From Hofstenia miamia (Eukaryota; Xenacoelomorpha; Acoela; Hofsteniidae), in NCBI GenBank assembly GCA_900660155.1, contig CABFPE010000139.1, forward strand, positions 575,355-639,354: a DNA stretch of 64,000 nt, given 5' to 3'. Made by a program: the position numbers and the translations under genes. Of this stretch, positions 1 to 11,875 are shown piece by piece. Numbering within the stretch: position 1 is the first letter of the stretch; the number at the start of each line of letters is the position of its first letter. The notes under the pieces were generated by a model. It saw only the letters and a list, made by a program, of their open reading frames with translations, was not told the origin of the DNA and did not search any database.

Positions 1-1136
1 TATATATATATTATTTACTCAAAAAATTCTGCTGTCTAATCTCAATTTTGCTTTCAGTTGTTATTTGTAACATGATTTTGTAGTTTTATATTTACTAGAG
101 ATCCAAATCAGATACTTAGGTGAATGAATATTATAGTTAGCAAAGTATGTGTAAAAATAACCACAAAGAATTGCAAGCTGTCTATTCCAGACAATATAAA
201 GCACCAATGTTTACTTTGCCTAATATGTGTACTAAGAAGTATGCCCTTGTATAATTAATTATTTAACATCTTTATCTTCAAGTAAGTGTGCTGATTGTTC
301 AATTGAATGCTGGTTGGAATTGGTCACAGTAAATACAATCAGCAAGTAGGATTGATTGTAAAAAATTGAGGTTTTTTATTAATTAACTTTTAAAAGGATT
401 GGAGATCCTGGTTAGGCAGATTGCTTGTAAATACAATAGATCCCATATAATAGAATACTATAAATATAAAATACAAAGGATCAAGAGAATTAAATAAAGA
501 TTGATTGTATTTCAATATCTTGGAAACAGTGAAAATGAACATATATTATGTTGCTTAAAATTGTTTAATTTCTGGAATAGACAAATTAGAGAATAGCAAA
601 TTAAATGCAACTAATACAATAAAGCTAAATATTATTGGTAAACAATTGTTATTAATAATCTTTATTACTATATTAAGAAATTACTAAAGTTAGTAATGAT
701 TGCAGCAACTATGAATTTTTTCAGAAGTCTGGATTAGACAGATTACTTTTAAATATGATCAATCCTGCCTACTTATGCAAAAAGGTTTGATTAATGTCTA
801 AATATAAATTGTCATTATATAACTTAATATGTGCTAAGGTTTTACTGTAATTTCAGATTTTAATTTATCTGGATTAGAGAGCATGGATGGCAAAAAATAA
901 AAAATATCAGCAAATCATTGATTTCAGATTAAATAATTTCATTTTTGCTACATAATATAAACTTAATTATGTAAATATTCAACAACTACTGTGATATTCA
1001 GATTACACATTGTCCTGATTAAATAACGTTTAGGATAATAGTGTGAAAATAACATTTCTGTACATAATTATTATAAAAAAGTAAACAAACAAATAAATAA
1101 ATGAAAATAAAATTTTTCATTTTTTTTGAAAAAGTT
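1..1136. other. AT-rich spacer, no gene seen
   Basis: The sequence opens in a short TA run and continues as AT-rich, nearly CpG-free DNA with stops in all frames. I see no coding signal, RNA gene or recognisable element here. Confidence 0.6.
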
Positions 1137-1256
1137 TACACAGAGAGAGATATAAATATAAGGTGTACACAGAGTGAGTTTTTATCAACTTTTGTACAGA
1201 GAGTGAGATATAAATATTGAAAGCATACAGAGAGTGAGATATAAATAAATATTGTA
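1137..1256. repeat. Short tandem repeat, about 30 bp unit, 4 copies
   Basis: Four imperfect units are visible. Each begins with a form of acacagagagtgagata and runs into taaatat-rich spacer, at spacings of about 28 to 33 bases. The third and fourth units are the best preserved. The first has an extra gaga and the second diverges after the cagagtgag core. No coding potential is seen. Confidence 0.7.
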
Positions 1257-2798
1257 GCATCTTCTACCAGGCTTTGATATCCATTCCCTCAATTATTGCA
1301 ATATGATTGTATGGTAAACTAGTGGGTAGAGATATACTGTTCTCAAACTGTTAGATTTTATGTTACTAAGCTCCAGTAACTATAATTAATGGATGACATA
1401 GCACACACTAAGCACACAGCTGCTTGATGGTTGGGCATCTGCCTGAAACCTGAAACCAATCTCCAAATCAAGTAACAACCACTTCTCTTCACTGCCATTG
1501 AATTGGTTCCAACTCTGAGCTCAGTGAAGCAACTTATGTGTGCTCTATCCTAGCTCAGTGATTACTCAAGACTCAACACAATTTAACGTAGTCTCATGTT
1601 GTAAAGAGTACTATGTGCTTGCAACCTCAATTGTTACTAGCTGCTTGTTTAAATAAATACATGATAAGCCATTACCAAAATATATTGGTTTACTTAAATA
1701 AGATAGAAAAATAGCAGCTTCCTAACCTACTCATAATAAATGATACATACAAGATGGTCACATTATCACTCAGATTAATGTCATCAATTTAGACCTAGTT
1801 TGAATATAAATATAAAAACCTATGTTTGGCTTACCAGCCTTATATCAATGTCATTATTGTTCATACATGTAAGAAGGAATTGATAGTTAGCTAAATGGGA
1901 AGAAAAACTCCTAATCATACACCTAACTTAAGTACAGGTTCATAGTTTTGAACAAGGAACTAAGAATTGTTCCTGTTGTGGGATCCTCACCACTATTGAA
2001 CACTAAACACTTAGCTGAACATTGTAATTACTAATCAAATCATAATAAAATAAAGATAAGAATTTTGAAGTATTTACTTTAACAAATTTCACAAAGGTTC
2101 TTCTCTATTTATATTCAAACTCAAAAAGTACCTGTTGATTTGAATATAAAATTGTTTGTCACCAAGATGGCTAAAAAATAATGGAAGTGAGTTCGCCCCC
2201 TTTGGTTTGCCAAATTAGTAAAATCAACAAATACTGATTGTTAATTTTTTCACTAATAAATTCTTAGTTACATTATACAAAAGTAAGTAAGATGATATTT
2301 AATTTATATATCATTTCTAATCAAGTTTCAATTCAATCTTAATTCTTCTTTGACTGACTATTCTTTCTTTAGCAGCTTAGTTAGTTTTGGATTATGCTAT
2401 TGTGAAATGTGTTATTGCAGTAAATATATCATATATCTAGTGATCTAATGAGTTAAATATGACTAACATTCAGTATTGTACTTTTGTAACTGTACTGTCC
2501 TTAGTGGAATGATTTTATATTATTGTGTACTATTTCTTTACTAAATATATAGAGTTGCTATTGTTAAAAATATGTACTCAGGTAATGTTAAATAATTTAG
2601 TGCAAAAAAGTAGATAAATCTAAAGTATTGAGAACTGTATGTATTTTATGTAAGTTATTTTATAAAGGAACATCCAATTCAGCAGAATCTTTTGTAAATA
2701 TATACATATTTGTATAAATATATACATTATATTTGTATATACAGATTACAAAGTAATAATCCATTACAAAATATTAATCAAAGTTTTGATTTATCTGG
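1257..2798. other. AT-rich spacer, possible SINE remnant
   Basis: This is non-coding and AT-rich. Around 1425-1440 the text gatggttgggcatc could form a tRNA D-arm (4-bp stem GATG/CATC with a GG-containing loop), in a patch of slightly higher GC running to about 1600. No matching T-arm is visible, so a SINE remnant is only a guess. Nothing else is supported. Confidence 0.4.
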
Positions 2799-2871
2799 GT
2801 ATCTCTGAAAAGAGATGATTCAAATGTAGCTCTGAAGAGAGCTGATAAAGGCAGTAGCTCTGCAAGGAGCT
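2799..2871. repeat. Three consecutive 27-28 bp units, each a small hairpin
   Basis: Three units follow one another, each with a 6-bp inverted repeat. They are ATCTCT-GAAA-AGAGAT at 2801-2816, AGCTCT-GAAG-AGAGCT at 2828-2843, and AGCTCT-GCAA-GGAGCT at 2856-2871. The unit spacing is 27 then 28 bases. Two of the loops are GNRA tetraloops, and the stems show paired sequence change (ATCTCT to AGCTCT with AGAGAT to AGAGCT). No transcript evidence is available. Confidence 0.7.
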
Positions 2872-3787
2872 AATGAAAATTAAGACAATTGGAAAAATAC
2901 ATGCCTTCTGAAATTACAAAGGAATCCTTGAGAAGATTTGATATCTAGTTTTCATCAAAAGCTACTTCAATAGTTGTAACTTCACTGGACTCCTCAAAAT
3001 CTACCTAAGCAATGCAAGACAATTCACACATTCTTCTACTTATGAGCACTTGCATATGAATTTGGGAGTAGAAACAAAGTTTGACTAACTACATGGCTTC
3101 TGAAAGGAATAATGTGCCACCATTAGCTTAGCTGTGCATTTGAAAGGAAGAATCAAATGCCTAAACATACATATGTATTGAAATAATGGCTGTGTAGAAT
3201 TCCAGGATTTAATGTAAAATATTTAGTTTACAAATTACCATTGTCTAGAATTCCAGAGTTAAGAAAACATTGTCACAATTAAAACATTAAAAAATGTCAT
3301 TCTAAGTTAATGTTTCCCAGGTGCATAATTAGCATATTAAAATAAAGAGCTATTCAAATAAAGAAATTCATCACTGAAATAATAACAAACAATAATTTAA
3401 GGCTTTTCTATCCTATCCAAATCTACTGCAGTAAATATGTGATATGATTACATATGGAGCTAACCAGTTTAATCAATAAGTTGTTGGAGAATTTTAATTG
3501 GATAAAGGAATTGATAACATAGATGTCCTTGTTTTTCATTGTCAGCATTGTCATTGACACTGTTATAAAGTGCATTATTTATACATAGCTGTCACTGAAT
3601 AAAGCCATTTAGAATCTTAATTTTTTCATTAACCAACTGAAAGGGACATCAAAATATATAATGCAAAATCACATTATACAATTCACATTTATTTTAGTAT
3701 TTTATAAAATGTTGTGTTAAATTTAGTTGTCTATGCAGCATTGAGGCTGTGCTTAAATATTATTTGTATCATACATGGTGTTCAAAT
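2872..3787. other. AT-rich spacer
   Basis: The region is non-coding with stops in all frames. I recognise no element in it. Confidence 0.5.
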
Positions 3788-4056
3788 ACTTGGAATGTTA
3801 AGACCTTGAACTTGAATAAGCTCACAAAATATGATCAGAAAAATTTGGACTTGATTGAAAATCCACTTGAAAATAATGTAAAAATTAAATAATTGTAAAT
3901 TTCAATTTTATTATCAATTACAAATGACTATTTTTAGCATAGAAAATTTGGATTTATAGTAAAATAATTGTTTTTTACCCTAAAAAACTTGGAATTAAAA
4001 AAACTCAGTCAAAATCAGAATTTTCTTTATGAAAATACTTGAACTCAAAACACACC
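3788..4056 (+). repeat. Left arm of a large diverged inverted repeat
   Basis: This arm matches the reverse complement of 4815-5137 over about 270-320 bases. The best-conserved core is cttgaaaataatgtaaaaat, together with caaatgactatttttagcat. The arms have diverged by many substitutions and small indels. The 760-base spacer carries two tRNA-like units. It could be a fold-back element or two copies of one dispersed repeat inserted in opposite directions. Confidence 0.65.
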
Positions 4057-4306
4057 TTAATGATCTGATGACAAATATTGAAATAGATGCTTTTATTTTG
4101 CTGTTAAAAAATCAATTATTTATGTGCTTACTTGATAGAATCTTTAAATAATTTTTTGTTATAAACTTAAAGACTAGATAACTTATTAAATTAGAGTATT
4201 GCTAATTCTCAAATATTTATTCAATTCAAATGTGGCACTTGTATTTAGTTATATTTTATTTGTGCAAATTACATGTATTTACAGACCTAAATTGTACTAT
4301 GTTGAT

Positions 4307-4376
4307 TGAACAGTAGTGATATGGTATCACATCCATATTCATATAGAAAGTCATTGGTTTAATTCTAATCTATTCA
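4307..4376 (+). repeat. tRNA-like unit (probable SINE head or tRNA pseudogene)
   Basis: The 70-base unit can be drawn as a cloverleaf. The acceptor is TGAACAG/CTATTCA with one mismatch. The D-arm is GTGAT-ATGGT-ATCAC. The T-arm is ATTGG-TTTAATT-CTAAT with a 7-base loop. The anticodon arm does not fold well and the invariant D-loop and T-loop bases are mostly gone, so it is not a working tRNA. It shares the CACATCCAT core with the two minus-strand units at 4437-4510 and 14747-14816. Confidence 0.4.
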
Positions 4377-4436
4377 TTAGAAAATGATTCTATTCAAACC
4401 AAAAATGTACTATATTTGATGTATTTATTGAATTGA

Positions 4437-4510
4437 AGATTTGGTGGAATTCAAACCCACAAAATCCTGTGGATATGTATAAATGGCTGTGAAATTTACA
4501 ACACAAATCT
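4437..4510 (-). repeat. tRNA-like unit (probable SINE head)
   Basis: Read on the minus strand this is a 74-base unit with a perfect 7-bp acceptor (AGATTTG/CAAATCT) and a 5-bp T-arm with a 7-base loop (GTGGG-TTTGAAT-TCCAC). The D-arm is weak and the anticodon arm is degenerate. It is homologous to 14747-14816 through TTTGTG.TGTAA and ATTTTGTGGGTT, which suggests a tRNA-derived SINE family rather than a tRNA gene. Confidence 0.5.
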
Positions 4511-4814
4511 CTTTTGAATATATTAAAAAACTGCATGGATACAAAATTGCATCAATATGCAACTTACAGCAGAATGAATTTTTATACCTTTAATGAAATT
4601 TAGAATAATTTTATGATATGTTTGTTCCTCTCTTAGAAGTCAGAATTTATTTGTAATCCAAATTCATTCTCTAAGAAAAATATTTCTTATATGTAAAATA
4701 TCAAACAATTTCAGTTAAGCCTATTGTTATGAAAATTTTGGTGTCTCTTTCAGCTGGTTAATAGCTACATTAAGATTCTAAATGGCTTTGTTCCAAGGTT
4801 TTGAGTCAAGCTAA

Positions 4815-5137
4815 AGTTACTTGGACTGAGTGCAAATTTTATTTTTTCAAATTCAAGTATTTTTTTAAAGAAAAGTCTGAGACTGATTAAGTTATTTTCT
4901 AATACCAAGTTTTTTATTGTATAAAGCATTTATCTTGGAATAATTCTAAGCTAAAAATAGTTATTTGCAATAGCTAAGAAAATTGAAATTTTAAGTAATT
5001 TAATTTTTACATTATTTTCAAGCAGATTTTCATTGGAGTTTGAGTTCAAGTTTTGATGATTTCTCTTCTGAGTTTCTTAAATCAAGTTTTGTGAATTTAT
5101 TTGAGTTCAAGTTCATAACATTCTGAGACCCTGCTTT
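4815..5137 (-). repeat. Right arm of a large diverged inverted repeat
   Basis: The reverse complement of this arm aligns with 3788-4056, as described for the left arm. The outer ends share gaacttgaa and caagttc motifs and the inner ends share tacttgaa. No terminal target duplication is visible, so its boundaries are approximate. Confidence 0.65.
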
Positions 5138-5605
5138 GTTTAGTGGCACCTTTTATAAACTACTAAAATTTATCATTATATTATATTTTATAAATTATAA
5201 ATACAAATAGCAATAGCATTTAACAATTAAGAAATTATTATTTTTGTATTTGTAATATTTTTTATTTAAACACTGTAAAAGAGGACTATGTCTATTGATT
5301 TTGACAAACTGGTCTAAAAATTGCATTGTATTGTTATTTTTAATTGTATTGTTGTTGTTCTTAACTTTAATTGTCTAGCTTCGTTTTTAGTGCATGTGCA
5401 TATATAGGTGTCTTTACATTTTGTAAATATGTATTATACTTATTTGTACATATGCTATTATGACAAACAAAAATATATCTATTGAAGATTAATTGTTTTA
5501 TAGTATATTTGTTTAGTTTAATCAAAATTACAATTTAAAAATATATAAATTTTATGCATTAAGTTAAATGAAATGAAATATTTGAATTAAGTAGAAACAA
5601 CATAT
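5138..5605. other. AT-rich spacer
   Basis: The region is non-coding DNA between the fold-back and the first LTR. I see nothing else in it. Confidence 0.5.
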
Positions 5606-6380
5606 TGTAGAATCAGTGGCTGGAGACTATACCAGCAGCACTAAGGAACTCATTGTCATTGCAGAAGGTTGCAAAAGTGACCTCAATAGATTTGTGACTC
5701 AAGTGTGTGGTGTTATCCTATTTGTCTCATAATTTATAATCTAACTCAAGACAAATATAAAAGTCTCAATTGGTTTCTTATTTCTCATCTCACTAATTAA
5801 TAGCATGTAAATGCCATGCATTCATGGTAACCAATAGTACTATATCATCACAGTGTAATCATGTTATCAGTGCATGTTGAAATCAAATGAAGGTGTTATT
5901 ATATCTCTACATAGCTGTAACCTAATTTGGTGCACAATTTGGGCTGCTAACTGCCTAAAAGCTACTCATCAAATCAGTTCACAGTAGAGTGACTCCCAAA
6001 TTGTCAATGTAACTTACATAATCATTATAGTGAAATTAACTCAGTAAATAAAAATATAAAGGTAGAGGAGAGTTGAACACAGTTTAGGTAAGATAAACTC
6101 TATTGACATTCACTACATTGTTGCTCCTATTTATACATAGTTCCAAAATAATTACCTGCCTTTTTTACAAATAAAAATCACATGATCATGCTTCTCTCAC
6201 AAATTGAATGGAGCAATAAAAACACATAGCACCACATTGAGAGGGCAGTGTTTTAGCATTGTAAACACCAGCTTGAAATAAAGTAGCTTACATCACAGTC
6301 ATGTCATTGCAAAGAATTACAAATTAGAAAGTAAATCAAAAATTGATAAAAGTAGGCAAAAGTCCTTGAGTGACTCTACA
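5606..6380 (-). repeat. LTR block A
   Basis: This 775-base block has TGTAGA/TCTACA ends. Its interior shares ordered segments with block B (for example ctcactaattaatag, cacaatttgggctg, actcccaaattgtc and attacctgcctt). It also shares a long closely matching stretch with block C near its right end (gtgttttagcattgtaaac). It probably marks the 3' end of the fossil. Confidence 0.7.
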
Positions 6381-7421
6381 CACCCCCTTGCTCAATTTAA
6401 TTCTGTGGTAACAGTTGTAGGGGTGGCCCAGACACTACTCTCTGGGTGGCTTCAATCATTTCAATTCAGCATACTGTGGGGTCCTGGTTAGTTGCACTAA
6501 GACTTCACTTTAGGTAACCACTTCATCATGCCTAAGACCTCCTTGTCCCTAGACTCTACCAGAACTCAATCCTAGATAGTAAGATCTCCTTAAACTCTTC
6601 TGGACTGTGTTTGATCATTAGTATTCTTTCATCTTCAGTGATGGACTACTAGGGGGGGGGCAGCAATGGAGGTGACAAAGGCCTGCCAAATTTCTCAATA
6701 TTAATTTGTTCTATCAGGTCCCTGATGGACAGAGACAACTGTACAGAGGAGGTAGTGAGCAATTCTTCATCTTTGTAGAACTGTTTGGGCATTTTCATGA
6801 CCTGCTCTAAGATTGTGATTGGGATGATTTTGTAATCTTTTTTGATTTTCTGGGCTATCTTGATAAACTGGTTGTATCCACATTCTGGGTAATTCAGCCT
6901 TTCTAAATTAAAAAAGATCTCCAACTTGTCCAGAACACTGTTCACTCATATGAGTTCCACAATTCCAAAAATTTTGTTGTAGACAATGGTAACTGATTGA
7001 TCACTCATTGTGTGCATAGAGGGTATCTACTGAACTGAAGATAGAGAATTTCATATCTGCCATTGCCCCCACATATATTTTTTCAAAATGTCAGAGAAAA
7101 TTCTAAGTTATTGGCTGATCATCATTATTGACATTTTTCCCATAACACTACTCACCCCACCCAGTCAGGCATAATATTTTTTCATATTTTTCCAAGGCCT
7201 TTTTCAATTATTGGTTGCAGAACCTTGTTCACTCTGAGAAAGTAAATAATTAGTAGATATGGGAAATCTATGTTGACACAATCAAAACTCTGACTTTTTC
7301 TCCAATTATTTAGGAACTGACAAAGATTACAGGGGGTAAAATCTTCATCAAAAGAAATGTTTACTGTACTACACCAGCAATGCCTGCTTAGACCTTTGTA
7401 CATTTTAGAGTCATAGCATAT
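6381..7421 (-). other. Internal retroelement-like stretch between LTR blocks A and B
   Basis: This kilobase lies between two LTR blocks, and on the minus strand its end against block A is purine-rich. It holds two short minus-strand open stretches (about 6649-6945 and 7182-7403) with no family I recognise; the first ends in a proline-rich tail. It is most likely the 3' internal part of the same fossil or of a sister copy. It is broken. Confidence 0.4.
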
Positions 7422-8354
7422 TGTAGAATCATGGGCTGTAATAGAAATTTAACTAGAAAACTAATTGACTCTGCAAAAGGCTTTAAGTAGTGTCCATACA
7501 AACATAGCCCTGATTCCAGAAGTTAGCATATTAGAGAACTTATAGATATAACATTGGTAATTCATCCAAGCAAGTAGTCACTTTAGGTAAAATCCAAGAT
7601 GACCAATTCATATGGCTTCCAGCCAAAGCAAAGTGTCCAGAACAAAGTAAAGTGCTTAACTTGAGTGATTGGTGCTACCTTATCTGTCTCACTTTTAATT
7701 TCTATCTCACGTTTGCAAATAGAACATCTCATTTTCATTGTTATCTCTCAACTCACTAATTAATAGTCTGTAATTGCCAGACATTCACACTAGCCAATGG
7801 CACATTATCATCACAGTGTTGTAATTTATAGGTGCATGTACATGTTGAACATTGAATGAGAGGTTTATTATTACCCTATACTTAACTGTATACATAATGT
7901 AAATGGCCCACAATTTGGGCTGGATAATCTGAAATACCTCCAGGAGCTATGTGTCACACTGTACTTGAGAAAGCACTCCCAAATTGTCGCCTGACTTAAG
8001 CAATTATTTTCATATCAAAAATAATAAAAGGGAAATATGGAGGTAAAACATTAGTTGAAGGTAGATAAAATCTATTCTCTTTTTTCTACATGTTCTCTGT
8101 TTTATACAAAAATGAGACTATTACCTGCCTTTGTTTACAATCAAATCACTTAATGTAAATTAATCATGCTAGACAATTCATTTCCCTCATAAATTAAATT
8201 TGAGCAACAATAATCAGCACTATCAAAGGGACATAAAACTAATGATTGTAAAACAAGATCAAAATTACGAAAATTATGTCATGCTGATGTCAGTAGAAAA
8301 ATTAAAATAAATCCTCTATAATATTTCACGGTTTTTTCCTCAAGTGACTCTACA
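7422..8354 (-). repeat. LTR block B
   Basis: This 933-base block has the same TGTAGA/TCTACA ends as block A. It is clearly related to A but much more diverged from it than C is. It contains a segment near 7600 (gatgaccaattcatatggct) that is shared with block C and missing from A. It may be a solo LTR nested in the fossil or the 3' LTR of a second copy. Confidence 0.7.
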
Positions 8355-8357
8355 ATA

Positions 8358-8639
8358 TCAAGTGTTGACCTTGGGTCTTCTTTCTGCATCCATGACAAAG
8401 GGAATACTGTCTATAGCACAACTCAACTTTTTGGCATTGTAGTTCCACCTGATTTTGTTCAGCATCTCTTCTGAAATATTATACCTAGTGAAATGGGTAG
8501 CATGCCTGGTGGCTATAAAGTATGCATGGATCATTTCATCTCCAATCTTCTGCATCTTCTTTTTTCTATCTTCAACTTTATGTGAGTATACTGTGGATGT
8601 GGCTGAGGAAGAATCAAATGAGGTCAAAGGGGCTATCAA
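8358..8639 (-). pseudogene. C-terminal retroelement ORF remnant next to LTR block B
   Basis: A 93-residue open stretch on the minus strand ends three bases from LTR block B, the position expected for the last part of an LTR-element polyprotein. The residues are charged and Ser/Thr-rich at the start, with no motif I can name. It is part of the gypsy-type fossil. Confidence 0.4.
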
Positions 8640-9689
8640 GTCCTTTATGGGGATTCTATTTACATTGGTTACATCACCAAATGGGACACAAATATCAGGT
8701 ACACTTGAGTCTATTTGTATAGTCTCTTCTTGTGCTTATGGAGACACACTTCTTGCAATGCAGTAGTGAGATTGGGACACAGCAGCTGCTTTTGGCTCTC
8801 ATTGCCACCAAGCCACTCTTCACCCAGATGAGGTCAGACTCTGCTTAGCCCCATCAGTTGGAGACACTCTTCTCCTGTGCCTAGTTGGAGCATCTGAACC
8901 CTCTTTATTTTCTAACCTCCTTCTCACTTGATGATGGTGTGGAGGTTCCAGTGTATTTCACATTGCTGTGAGGTATCATTCCTAAACAGAGTAATAAGGT
9001 TAAGGTCCCAAATATTCGGATCAAATATTGTATTCTCTCTGGCCCAATGTTAGGGCAGTACATGTATATTAGTTAAATCAGCATTAACAATATTACTATA
9101 ATAAAATTCAGACTTGTTAAAGTCCTCTTTGGAGAACTCAGTTAAATTATCATATTTCTCATATATATCAATACTGTTATCAATTAGTGTAATTTCACTA
9201 TTGTCATCTAGAATCACATGCTCAATGTATTTGATGGCTCATTTGAGCCTTTGAAAATGTACAACTTTGCTGTTATTCAATGTGTACTTATTGTGGTCTA
9301 GTACCTTTTCAATTGTAAATGGCCCTTGGCAATTAGTTACCAACTTCCATACTTGATTCTGGTTGGTGACTGGGTGTGGAAATTATGCAAAGACTTTGTC
9401 ACCTTGCTTGTGTGGTTCACCATAAATCTTTTTGTTGAAATTCTGCTTCTGTCAGATAACTGATTGATTTGTATTGTGACATTTGGTTAGATGGATCTGA
9501 TGCATTTCACTTATCATTCACAATACATATTTCTCCACACTCATCTCATGGTAGTTCAGGAGCATCATTGAAAGAGGTGTCAGCACCTCATGTCCAAACA
9601 TAGCACAGAATGGGCTCACTTTGGTGGTAGTTTGTACAGAGGTGTTATAAAATTTTCAATAACTTCAATTACTCATCACCATTGATTTC

Positions 9690-10407
9690 CTGCTGCTTGT
9701 GACAGGGTTACTCTCAACAATTTAATTAATGTTCTATTCATGCATTCTACCAAGCCATTAGCTTGTGGGTGATATGCTGTGGTAAATTCATGTATTATTT
9801 CCATCTCTCACATTAATGTTACCATCAGGTTATTTTCAAATTGGACCTCTATCTGATATTAGTTTCTTTATTGGTACAAATTTAAGGACCCATTCCTTCA
9901 TAACCATTTCCACTATTTACTCAGCAGTAGTACTATTGAGAGGAATGATGCAAGCATACTTGGTAATGTGATCTACCATGATCAACAAGTACTGGTAGCC
10001 ATCATTGTCCCATGATAGCTTCCTAAGTCCATATGAACTACTTTGTTAGGTCTCTCTGCAGTCTGGCACTCAAGGGCTGCTTCTTGCTCTGGAAAGTGAT
10101 TGGTGTTTTGCAATAGACACTTCTCACACTTATCAATTACATTGATCACTACAGCTCTTATTCCAATTGTGATGTATCTAGTGTTGAAAGTATTCTCAGT
10201 TTGAATTATGCTGAGGTGACCTTGTTGATGTATTCTTCTTACAAGGTCATGCTGAAAGTACTCAGGAACACCTAACCTATTATTCTTGATTTTTGCATAA
10301 AGAAGACCTTGTGCATTGACTTGCCAATTATATTGTTTAAAATATCTATCTGTTACCAGGTCCATCAGGAAATAAGGATCCTTTATTCTCTGTATAATTT
10401 CTGACAA
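9690..10407 (-). pseudogene. Integrase region of the gypsy-type fossil
   Basis: The upstream part (9982-10407) carries an HHCC-type zinc-binding pattern with RRIHQQGHL and KCEKC. It then has the start of the catalytic core around RPNKVVHMDLGSYHG. Core-like text (LLIMVDHITKYA and LISDRG) continues just below. The order after reverse transcriptase and RNase H is that of Ty3/gypsy. The region is broken and not functional. Confidence 0.75.
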
Positions 10408-10539
10408 TACTTTATCACATTTGTGATGGTAAATTATCTCTTATGCAGTTATTTCTTCACACACCATAATTGGCAGGATAGGTTTACCTTGTTTATCTGC
10501 ATTATTTTCTAGTAACATCTCATACTCAGTTAGAGGAAT

Positions 10540-11866
10540 AAATCCAAACTGTATTTACTCTCCTGTCAGCTTCTTCAGGTGTCATTCATAGCTGGGAAGG
10601 GCTGTCCAATAGTCAGTGTTGAGATGTAACCTCCCTGGTCAATGTTGGATGGTGAATGAGAAATCATTTCAATATTCAATCCACCTGGCTACAATGTTGT
10701 ACCTGTCTCCAGAGAACTTCTTTAGCCATTCTAGTGCACTGTTGTCAGTGTGCACTACAAAAGGACATCCCAATATAAAATACTGATACTTTTTCAATGA
10801 TTCTACAATGGCCAGTATTTCACATTTATGGCTCCATAGTTTTTCTCAGATGAGTGTAAATTGTGACTAAAATATTGAACAGGACTTTCTACTCCATCTA
10901 CCATCTGATTCAATACATCACAGTCAACTATAAAACTTTTCTTATAGTCTAGTGTATTTAGCTTAAGGATCTTCTTTATCTCTTTTTTCATTTGGTCTAA
11001 GTTTTCCTGTTCCCTAAATGTCCACTTAAACTCAACCAACTTCTTAAGTAACTGAGAAATGCTCTTTGTTTTACCTGCTAAATCAGGGATGAACATACCA
11101 TAATAATTTTAAAATCCCATAAGTCTTTGCTTTTAGGCATTTCTATTTAGTCAAGGAAGTCTTTGCCATTTGTTTTAATTGATATCTTCCCAGGCTCAAT
11201 TACTCAACCCCAAAATGGTGACTTTGTTCTGAACTAGAGCACATTTGTTACCATTGACCTTCAGCCAGGCATTCTGGAGTAGATTGAGTGTGTGATTTAG
11301 CTTGTCCAGATGTTCAGGGAAGGTATCACTTGCAATGAGAATATCATCAATGTAAGCCAAGATACTAGGCTCCAACAACATTAGCATTGTTTTTCACTAC
11401 TTTAGTAACATACTTTTGAAAATTCATGGGGGTGTTGCAAAGGCTAAACACCATATACTTCCATTTGTACAGTCCATAGGGAGTAAAAAACCAGTCTTTT
11501 GGATATTAGCTTTCCTCATCAGAACTTGCCAATATGCCTTGCATAAGTTGAGGCATGAAAAACCTTATACTGACTGGCATTGTAAAGTAAATCCTCTATT
11601 CTCAGAAGGCGATAAGCATCTTTAATGGTGGTGTTATTTAGATTGCAAAAATCAATGCACAGTCTATATTTTTCTCCCTGTTTTATAAAGACCATTGGAG
11701 TGGCATAGGGACTATTACTTCCTTGTATAATTCCACTTTCCTGGAGGTCACCCAAGACTTTCTCATATTCCTCATTTAGGTTTTCAGGAACTTGACATAC
11801 TGGTAATTGAATGGGTTTGTTGGTTACTGTTTCAATGGAGTGCTCTTTGCCTATTGCTTGCCACAC
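10540..11866 (-). pseudogene. Reverse transcriptase and RNase H region of the gypsy-type fossil
   Basis: The RT fingers and palm are recognisable at 11519-11866 (SGIIQGSNSPYATPMVFIKQ, then YRLCIDFCNLN). The active-site block YIDDILIAS lies in 11196-11387. The connection and RNase H start (SFIVDCDV, PVQYFSHNL, EKNYGAINVKYWPL) lie in 10803-11096. Family assignment to Ty3/gypsy rests on these motifs and on the order RT, RNase H, integrase. Several breaks separate the open pieces. Confidence 0.8.
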
Positions 11867-11875
11867 ACTTATGGT

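Noticed and set aside
2801-2890. Hammerhead ribozyme in the triple-hairpin region
   Set aside because: CTGATA and GAAA words occur, but the CUGAUGA core and the required three-stem arrangement are not met.
8455-8766. 103-codon plus-strand frame near the end of the gypsy-type fossil
   Set aside because: It is the opposite strand of the retroelement's own C-terminal part, with no motif of its own.
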